Positions 58,859 through 64,000 of a DNA stretch of 64,000 nt are shown in pieces (the stretch's first letter is position 1; every line of letters begins with the position of its first letter). Source of the DNA: Paenibacillus chibensis (GTDB lineage Bacteria; Bacillota; Bacilli; Paenibacillales; Paenibacillaceae); NCBI RefSeq assembly GCF_004001045.1, contig NZ_BIMK01000007.1, positions 1 through 64,000 of the forward strand, read 5' to 3'. The notes under the pieces were generated by a model. The model was given only the letters and a program-made list of their open reading frames with translations, did not search any database and was not told the origin of the DNA. A program made the position numbers and the translations under genes.

Positions 58859-58943
58859 TCTGTTTGCACCTCCAATAATAAGAATTCTAGTATTTTTAAG
58901 CAAAGGTCATAATTCGCGATAAAAATTTTTACACTCAATATAC

Positions 58944-59021
58944 ATTTGTATCCAAAATGACTACTTTTGGGGACATTTGAGACACTTTTGTACCCAAAAA
59001 GAATACTATTGTACCCATTTT
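58944..59021. repeat. three direct repeats TTGTAYCCA in the helicase upstream region
   Basis: ATTTGTATCCAAAAT (58944), CTTTTGTACCCAAAAA (58985) and CTATTGTACCCATTTT (59006) repeat a TTGTA(T/C)CCA core, with TTTGGGGACATTTG between the first two. This AT-rich 237-bp gap separates helicase and loader genes and overlaps a weak third copy of the conserved box. Operators or iterons are likely. Confidence 0.6.
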
Positions 59022-59095
59022 CCTACTCTGCTGAATTGCTTACTCAGTTGCTCGATCTTTAATATACTTCCTCTTACTCGCATATTCTAATGATT

Positions 59096-59857
59096 TCATT
59101 TTCTTATCCCTCGCTTACTTCCGCCTTTGAACTCGACCACGCCACACATATCCCGCACGCGATCCGCCAGCCGCTTATCGAACACCTGCGCAAGCTCTCC
59201 GATCGCCACGTTCGAGGTATAAACCGTTGGCAGCCCGTTCGTCACGCGGTAGTTGATCACGCTATGCAGATCGCCCCGGAAGCCATCCGTTGCTGCCCGC
59301 ACACCAATATCGTCAAGCACCGCGAAAGGCGCCAACCTTGCGTGCTGCATCTGACGATAATATTCGCGTGATGCCGGTCCCGCGATATCCTCCGGAACAT
59401 GCGGTCGCGTAAACTCCGTATACAACTCCTGCCACGCGTTAACGTCGAGGAAGTAGCCCGGTCGGTCCAGCGCTTGCCTGTTACGTTGGACACTGCCGAT
59501 AAAGTGGCGGACGATGTATTCATTTAAAATTGCGGCGGCCGATGTTGTTTTACCGGTGCCGGGCGACTCCGAATATAGATATAACGATTTGATGCGCTCG
59601 GATTCTTCACTAAATTGCCGCTGGAACGTATTAACGTACGCGTCGATGACTTTGTAAGCCGCCGCCTGATCTCCGCGTGCCGGCGAGTTCTGCAGCGTTG
59701 CCTTTTGGTAGTCTGCCGGAATGCTTGCGGCGGCTATCCGTCCTCCTGCGCCGTTATAACCGTGTACGGCGATATAGGACGAGCAGAGTGCGTTACACTT
59801 GTCCGAACCGGCAAGCGAGCAATGCTGCGCTAATATGCAGTTGTCAGCGTGTGACAT
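59096..59857 (-). CDS. DnaC-like helicase loader ATPase
   Basis: 253 residues. An N-terminal cysteine cluster (CILAQHCSLAGSDKCNALC) probably binds zinc. The AAA+ core has Walker A LYSESPGTGKTTSAAAILNE, Walker B FAVLDDIGVRAATDGFRGDL and sensor I PTVYTSNVAIGEL, with an arginine-rich end (LADRVRDMCGVVEFKGGSKR). It loads the DnaB helicase. The ATG at 59857 follows AAAGGAGG; an in-frame ATG 26 codons upstream lacks a site. Confidence 0.88.
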   Translation of the reverse strand: MSHADNCILAQHCSLAGSDKCNALCSSYIAVHGYNGAGGRIAAASIPADYQKATLQNSPARGDQAAAYKVIDAYVNTFQRQFSEESERIKSLYLYSESPGTGKTTSAAAILNEYIVRHFIGSVQRNRQALDRPGYFLDVNAWQELYTEFTRPHVPEDIAGPASREYYRQMQHARLAPFAVLDDIGVRAATDGFRGDLHSVINYRVTNGLPTVYTSNVAIGELAQVFDKRLADRVRDMCGVVEFKGGSKRGIRK

Positions 59858-60030
59858 TGCGTTCCTCCTTTGTTTCAATAATAATCTATTTCGCTCGCTA
59901 GCCCGCACTTCTCGAAATCCTTCGTATTTCCTCATTTTAGTGGAAATCTAAATTAATCTGTGATATACTACGCGCGCGAGGGACCTTTGATTTTCTTAGT
60001 TTTACTCGTTTTCTCTCCTTTTTATAAATT

Positions 60031-60435
60031 TCACAACCACCCGGCAACTTCATCCGCACTCATTCCGCCGTTAACCGGATTTTCCGCCGCCTCTTCCCTC
60101 CGTTTCTGCTCCGCCAACACCTGCGGCATTATCCGCGGCAGCATGTACGATATCAGAAAGCCTGCGGTCAATTGCGGATACTGCGGAGTCGGCCGATATT
60201 CCACGAACGCCCTCTCGATCGTCTCACGTAATGCCTCCGCCCCGTACTCGGTGAGCGCCCGTTTAATCGCGCCCTGTTCGAAGCCGTATCCGCGTAATGG
60301 TACGTATTTCTCGACGCCGAATTTCTCCGCGTTCAGATCGATGACCATTGCGTGAATAGTCGCGACGTTCCAGTATTCGAGCGGAAGGTTGCGCCAGTCT
60401 TTGCGCTGATCGGCGGTGATTTTAGGACGCGTCAT
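60031..60435 (-). CDS. phage replication-region protein, 134 aa
   Basis: LPLEYWNVATIHAMVIDLNA, then FEQGAIKRALTEYGAEALRE, then FLISYMLPRIMPQVLAEQKR and a C-terminal GMSADEVAGWL. It is helical, upstream of the loader, and ends like many phage replication accessory proteins. A loader-binding or replisome-organiser role is guessed from context only. Confidence 0.55.
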   Translation of the reverse strand: MTRPKITADQRKDWRNLPLEYWNVATIHAMVIDLNAEKFGVEKYVPLRGYGFEQGAIKRALTEYGAEALRETIERAFVEYRPTPQYPQLTAGFLISYMLPRIMPQVLAEQKRREEAAENPVNGGMSADEVAGWL

Positions 60436-60778
60436 TAGCGGGCACCTCCGAGGCTATATCGTCCATGATATTACTGATGATGTCGTATTCGTTTATGTCT
60501 TCGCCTTGTCCGCCAGTTGCGTTGGTATAGACAATCGCTCTAAGCCGCGTCCATTTCTCTTCCGCGATCATTGCCCGCCGAATTGCGTGCGGCCAACCTT
60601 CCCGGGCTTCAGCGATAAATACCGCGTTACTAATCTCGTTAGCGGTGGCGATTGTTTTACCGGTTCTGACACCATCACTTACAAACACTTCGGTCAACCC
60701 TGCATACCACGAACCTTCCGTCGCAACTTCACAGCGAGCTAAGTCTGCCGCCAAGTCACGTTTAGTTTCCGTTGTCAT
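60422..60778 (-). CDS. phage hypothetical protein with Ea22-like motif, 118 aa
   Basis: ANEISNAVFIAEAREGWPHA matches the NAxFIAxARxxxP motif of many uncharacterised phage early proteins (Ea22-like group). The rest (LARCEVATEGSWYAGLTEVF, then EYDIISNIMDDIASEVPAND) is unremarkable. It overlaps the next gene by 14 bases. Confidence 0.6.
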   Translation of the reverse strand: MTTETKRDLAADLARCEVATEGSWYAGLTEVFVSDGVRTGKTIATANEISNAVFIAEAREGWPHAIRRAMIAEEKWTRLRAIVYTNATGGQGEDINEYDIISNIMDDIASEVPANDAS

Positions 60779-61046
60779 CCGTTTGACACCTCTTTCGTTT
60801 GCTTTTTGATTATATTCCGCGAGTTGCGGATTGGTAAAACGCCATATTCGGCGATTTCGAGTAAGGTTACGGCCAAGCTTCGCTTATACTGTGCGGTCCT
60901 GTCCGGTCCTACCCAGTACTTTCAAATACTTAACCGACCTACTAAGTCCTCGCTTGTATACGTACAAAAACGTTGTAAACCGCGCATGATTTATAGAGAA
61001 AGTTGTCCGATCTCGCTAATTCTCGTAATCTCTCAGTTTTTCGCAT
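60779..61046. other. gap between early genes with promoter-like signals
   Basis: Contains a minus-strand TATAAT about 35 bases before the 60778 start, a CCGC-GAGTT-GCGG repeat over its spacer (near 60820), and CTAAGTCCTCGCTT at 60942-60955, a motif found in other gaps. No gene supported. Confidence 0.4.
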
Positions 61047-61397
61047 CTACGCGTTAACACCTGCGATTTTGATGCCGAGAGTGTCCAGTGTAAATACGAT
61101 TCCGTCTTCGTATCCTTGCGCGTATTCGCCGTCAGCCGGCTCTTCGTAAACAGCGCGGATTTTATCTTCTGGTGTCTTCTCCCGTTCATACCCGTTAACC
61201 AACGCGGCCAGCAGCGTGTCAAACAGAATCGTGCGGAGTGTTATGGGATCGCTGTGGAGACCGCCACCGGTCCGTGATTCTAACGCCACTATACCGCTAT
61301 TGTCGTACCCCTCGGCGCGTAACCGTTCGATAACGTCCGCAACCTCCGCCGGAATAACCGGTACCGTGGGCGTTAGCCCTTTCTTTACGTCACTCAT
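61047..61397 (-). CDS. phage hypothetical protein, 116 aa
   Basis: IPAEVADVIERLRAEGYDNS, then LFDTLLAALVNGYEREKTPE, then EYAQGYEDGIVFTLDTLGIK. The final YEDGI block resembles the C-terminal part of DUF1642-like phage proteins. Function unknown. It overlaps a 25-codon upstream frame by 4 bases. Confidence 0.6.
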   Translation of the reverse strand: MSDVKKGLTPTVPVIPAEVADVIERLRAEGYDNSGIVALESRTGGGLHSDPITLRTILFDTLLAALVNGYEREKTPEDKIRAVYEEPADGEYAQGYEDGIVFTLDTLGIKIAGVNA

Positions 61398-61471
61398 TTT
61401 CGCTCACCCTTTCCGTAATATTCGATGATATCGTCGACTGATTCGAATGTGCTTGCGATGCTTGCGTTCAA
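61394..61471 (-). CDS. possible 25-aa peptide upstream of the 116-aa gene
   Basis: A TTG at 61471 after GAAAGGA opens (M)NASIASTFESVDDIIEYYG then KGERK; its TGA overlaps the next ATG (ATGA). The spacing and overlap are typical of real coupled genes in this operon, but it is very short. Confidence 0.35.
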   Translation of the reverse strand: MNASIASTFESVDDIIEYYGKGERK

Positions 61472-61769
61472 CTTGCGTCAATCCTTTCGTTACTGAATAT
61501 ACCTCATCCTGCCAAACTATGTTGTAGTAGAGAGGCCCCGTTTTCGGTACTTTTCGGGTCTCAGGTATTAAATATCCTTGGCTGCAAAGGCTTTAAGCGG
61601 TACCCGCCGGCGCCGAATTTGCCACCGCGATTTAAGCGCATAGAGCCTTCACCTCGCGCCCTTACGTTCACCCTCCCGCAAGCCCTACTCGCCTAATTTG
61701 CCGGTCAGATTCGGCGTCAGGCGCTCGTCAACCGTTGGGGTATCCTGCATATTTCGTTCGTAATGTGCA
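61472..61769. other. gap before the adenine methyltransferase stop
   Basis: About 300 bases without a supported gene. On the minus strand ATGCAGGATACC opens a 21-codon frame ending LTPNLTGKLGE without a ribosome site. The hairpin CGCC/GGCG at 61689-61713 resembles the terminator sequence at 30392. Confidence 0.35.
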
Positions 61770-62267
61770 CTAAAGCTTGATTAACTTGCCCCAGTGTTTT
61801 ACGCGCTCCAGAGCTTTCACGTTATCAGGTCCGTATGCGATCAAGACTGAAGGTGCTCCGGCGTTTGCGCTTGCCCTGCTGCCGTCAACGTGATGAAAGT
61901 ACAATCGTCCTTTGAAAAATAGCAGCGCGTCAGCCTTTGTCCAAACATGGTCAAAAAACATTTCTGTTTCGGTTCTCGCAAATATGAGTGCAATTCCGTT
62001 GCCGTGGATCCAGAGCCGTTGCAACCATTCTGACGCCTCTCTGCCATATGGTGGATTAAGCCATATGCGCCCCAACCATTCTTGTTCCAACCCGTTATCC
62101 AGAACCGAGTAATGCTGTTTTGCGGTATCCCACGGACGATTAACCGGAGAACATGGATCAAGATCAAACGGGCCAAGATCATGGACAATTTCGGGTGGCG
62201 TCAACCATTCGTCCTTAAGCATTCGCGCTGATTGATGCCCTCCCATACCGACCACTCTGGTACTCAT
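61770..62267 (-). CDS. phage DNA N-6-adenine-methyltransferase
   Basis: 165 residues. EWLTPPEIVHDLGPFDLDPC at the N terminus, RIWLNPPYGREASEWLQRLW (catalytic NPPY) near residue 70 and ALLFFKGRLYFHHVDG with APSVLIAYG are the conserved parts of the phage Dam family (PF05869). It probably methylates adenine in GATC-like sites to evade restriction. The ATG at 62267 is set by TGGGAGGAA upstream. Confidence 0.88.
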   Translation of the reverse strand: MSTRVVGMGGHQSARMLKDEWLTPPEIVHDLGPFDLDPCSPVNRPWDTAKQHYSVLDNGLEQEWLGRIWLNPPYGREASEWLQRLWIHGNGIALIFARTETEMFFDHVWTKADALLFFKGRLYFHHVDGSRASANAGAPSVLIAYGPDNVKALERVKHWGKLIKL

Positions 62268-62295
62268 GACTTCCTCCCAACTGTGCTTTTTATGT

Positions 62296-62655
62296 CTACT
62301 GCGCACATACTTTGGGCGTCAGGCACCCGTCAATCACCCGCGTCATCTCATCGACCGCCTCCGCATAAATCCGTAGTGCTTCCGCCAATGTCTCGGCGCG
62401 GTTAACGTCAGTATCACGCATGATCGCCGCCTTGGTTGCCGCAGTCAGCCCGACATCATTTAGCGGGTAGTAGCCGACGTCCTTCCACGTTTCGCGGATT
62501 GGCGGTGGCGCTGCGTGTTCCTCCGCTTTGTAGGCGGGTGATTTCGTAGGGTCGACGAGGTGGCGGCGCTGTAATACGAGCTGCTTGTTGGCCGGCGACC
62601 GGTCCGTTTCGTCCGTGGTCAGGCGGTAATTAGGCGTTATGGATACGTTTAACAT
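62296..62655 (-). CDS. phage hypothetical protein, 119 aa
   Basis: VLQRRHLVDPTKSPAYKAEE, then ETWKDVGYYPLNDVGLTAAT, then RAETLAEALRIYAEAVDEMT. The RHLVDPTKSP and GYYPLND blocks recur in Bacillota phage early proteins without assigned function. GGAGGAAT precedes the ATG. Confidence 0.65.
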   Translation of the reverse strand: MLNVSITPNYRLTTDETDRSPANKQLVLQRRHLVDPTKSPAYKAEEHAAPPPIRETWKDVGYYPLNDVGLTAATKAAIMRDTDVNRAETLAEALRIYAEAVDEMTRVIDGCLTPKVCAQ

Positions 62656-62674
62656 TGCGATTCCTCCTTCGTAA

Positions 62675-63355
62675 TTAGGCGGCCAATTCAGCCGCTTGAT
62701 CTTGCGTGTACGCCGCGCGGATTTGACTGATACTCTTCGTTACCAGTTGTCGCGAGACTCCGAGGACTTCGGCAATCTGCGCTTGCGTACGCCCTTCCAT
62801 TAGTAAGCGGACTATGCGAACATTACGCGGACTCAGGCTCGCAAGGAAAGACTCAACGTGGATTCCGGTAAAGTCCGAAGTTGACGAATAGCGAACGGAA
62901 CTGCCCGGGTCTTCTTCCGCATCGATATATGACTCGTTCCTTAAACGCAGGCCTTCGAGCGCACTCGCGGCCATCTTTACGGTGATGCCGAGTTTAGCGG
63001 CGATTTCGCATGGCGGCGCATCTTCGAGTGAGTGGCGCTTAATCTTAGCGGCGTAACCGAGAATATGAACCGGTAGCCGCACGTTCTTATCCGTCCCCAT
63101 CGATAGGAATCTGCGAATGACTCCGTGAATATACGAGGTCGCGAACGTTGAGAATGCGTACGCCGGGTCCGCATAATTGTCGTAGGCGCGAATGAGTCCG
63201 AGCGTACCCTCACTTATCACGTCTTCTTGCGAGATACGTAGCGCTGCAGCTCGGCGACGGTAGCGCCAGGCAATCGATTTGACGAGCGGCAAGTTTGCGA
63301 TGATATGTTCATCGCGCGGTCCGAGAAGTGGATTATCGGGATGATTACGAGTCAT
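62675..63355 (-). CDS. RNA polymerase sigma factor, sigma-70 family
   Basis: 226 residues with full sigma layout: region 2 (NLPLVKSIAWRYRRRAAALR, then ISQEDVISEGTLGLIRAYDN, then FSTFATSYIHGVIRRFLSMG), region 3 (EDAPPCEIAAKLGITVKMAA) and region 4 (LSPRNVRIVRLLMEGRTQAQ, then IAEVLGVSRQLVTKSISQIR). It is closest to SigF/B/G-like sigmas. It should redirect host polymerase to phage promoters, and the 46-bp box is a candidate target. Confidence 0.9.
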   Translation of the reverse strand: MTRNHPDNPLLGPRDEHIIANLPLVKSIAWRYRRRAAALRISQEDVISEGTLGLIRAYDNYADPAYAFSTFATSYIHGVIRRFLSMGTDKNVRLPVHILGYAAKIKRHSLEDAPPCEIAAKLGITVKMAASALEGLRLRNESYIDAEEDPGSSVRYSSTSDFTGIHVESFLASLSPRNVRIVRLLMEGRTQAQIAEVLGVSRQLVTKSISQIRAAYTQDQAAELAA

Positions 63356-63674
63356 GGCGTGAATACCTCCGTTTATTTGCGGGCGGCGCGGCGGCCGGTA
63401 CCGTTATGGTTTTCTTCTTCGAATAACCCTTCGCGTATCTAATCTATTACTTATATATTTTTCTTCGCGTAAGGAACTTAATCATTGAAGGGTTTCGATA
63501 TTAACCGTTTCGCAAGGAACGTTAGTTTCGAAGCGATATGTTTTCTTCTTCGTTTTAACTCGCGGTAATCTTTTATCTAGTTCTTAATGGCTCTTGTTAA
63601 AAGACTGGTTATAGTTAGTGTCTTCTTTAGCCGTGTCGGTGTTCACCATGTCGGTATTCGCGGACATGGATACG
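63356..63674. other. repeat-bearing gap with a short possible frame
   Basis: TTTTCTTCTTCG occurs twice (63411 and 63540) and related TTCTTCGCG and TTTCGCAAGG blocks lie between. On the minus strand, +1 relative to the HTH gene end, MSANTDMVNTDTAKEDTNYN continues to a TAA at 63584-63586. This resembles the C terminus of replication proteins and may be a frameshifted end of the neighbouring gene. Confidence 0.4.
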
Positions 63675-64000
63675 CTAACCTGTATCAAGAGCCTCGACCT
63701 CCGCATCAAATATCGCAAGCTGACTTATCGGCAGCACCGTATATCGCGTGTTCTGCCACATTCCCTTCGGCGATCGTTCACGAATAGTCCGAATTACCGG
63801 GCGCCCATTCCACCGATATTCCGTCAGTTTTTTAACGTAACGGTTCGCCGTCTGCCGGTTAACCCCGAGGTATCTCGCTATCTGATCCTGCGTAGGATAG
63901 CAGTTACCTTGCGCATCCATAAACGATGCGATCACGCAAAGTGTCGTCCAGTTCTGCGCCCCCATATCCGCAATGAGGCCGGCCTTGGCGGCATCAACGT
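63675..64000 (-). CDS. HTH replication protein, N-terminally incomplete at the window edge
   Basis: At least 108 residues; the frame runs off the right edge. The visible part KAGLIADMGAQNWTTLCVIA, SFMDAQGNCYPTQDQIARYL, GVNRQTANRYVKKLTEYRW, then WQNTRYTVLPISQLAIF is the winged-helix N domain typical of phage replication initiators and DnaD-like proteins. It would start the replication module and recruit the DnaC-like loader. Confidence 0.75.
   Translation of the reverse strand, partial: VDAAKAGLIADMGAQNWTTLCVIASFMDAQGNCYPTQDQIARYLGVNRQTANRYVKKLTEYRWNGRPVIRTIRERSPKGMWQNTRYTVLPISQLAIFDAEVEALDTG

Larger units (their letters stand above)
4711..64000. mobile_element. PBSX-like myovirus prophage, left end present, right end beyond the window
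   Basis: From the tRNA-Leu break onward every module is phage-like: lysis, tail, head, packaging, replication and modification genes, nearly all on the minus strand. The tail sheath (20379), tube (19916), baseplate J (13060), XkdP/Q-type hub proteins, portal (26624) and large terminase (28148) establish a contractile-tailed phage. No integrase or second att is seen, so the element exceeds 59 kb. The head, tail and replication genes are intact in frame. Confidence 0.9.

Overview
The left 4.7 kb is ordinary chromosome of a low-to-mid GC Bacillota host, most like Paenibacillus or a relative. It carries a glycerophosphodiester phosphodiesterase, a general-stress (YflT/17M-like) protein, an AI-2E-family permease, uracil-DNA glycosylase and a YdhK-type lipoprotein. 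Genus is inferred from gene style, not from a marker gene. The chromosome is interrupted at about 4,773 inside a tRNA-Leu(UAA): only its 3' part, from the anticodon arm to the discriminator base, remains. Everything to the right, to the end of the window, is one large prophage whose far end, integrase and second attachment site lie outside.

The prophage is a contractile-tailed (myovirus, PBSX-like) element read almost entirely on the minus strand. From left to right: an FtsK/HerA-like ATPase with a replication-relaxation-family protein next to the att site (5.0-6.8 kb); a small divergent control region (6.9-8.5 kb); a lysis cassette of holin, M15 endolysin and BhlA-like protein (8.6-9.9 kb); the tail and baseplate genes in XkdX-to-XkdK order, including a tail fibre with sialidase-like Asp boxes, a baseplate J protein with an inserted domain, the tape measure, and a tail-assembly chaperone with a clear -1 frameshift site (10.0-21.4 kb); then connector, head, portal and terminase genes (21.5-30.3 kb). 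A 1.1-kb gap rich in inverted repeats (30.3-31.46 kb) separates this late region from a two-winged-helix DNA-binding protein gene.

The 32.4-36.2 kb stretch is accessory. It is AT-richer and holds a DUF2628 membrane protein, three broken genes (a surface-protein tail, an HhH-GPD-like protein and the first codons of an ATP-dependent DNA ligase), a DinB/YfiT-like enzyme and a HicAB toxin-antitoxin pair.

From 36 to 64 kb lies the early region. It has DNA modification (C5-cytosine methyltransferase with an APS/PAPS-reductase-like partner, and a second N6-adenine methyltransferase), nucleotide metabolism (ThyX, dUTPase, dNMP-kinase-like) and a full replication set (family A polymerase, RuvC-like resolvase, Cas4/RecB-like nuclease, SSB-like protein, TOPRIM primase, DnaB helicase, DnaC-like loader, HTH replication protein). 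It also has three sigma-70-like regulators and three large paralogues built from repeated SH3-like modules. Genes are tightly packed, with ATGA, TAATG and TTGA overlaps, strong GGAGG ribosome sites and many TTG starts.

Plus-strand islands (7.2-8.0, 32.5-32.9, 35.5-36.2, 43.8-44.2 and 55.6-55.8 kb) probably hold genes expressed in the lysogen. Two intergenic regions upstream of early genes share a 46-bp box, with a weaker third match, that may be the target of a phage-encoded sigma factor.
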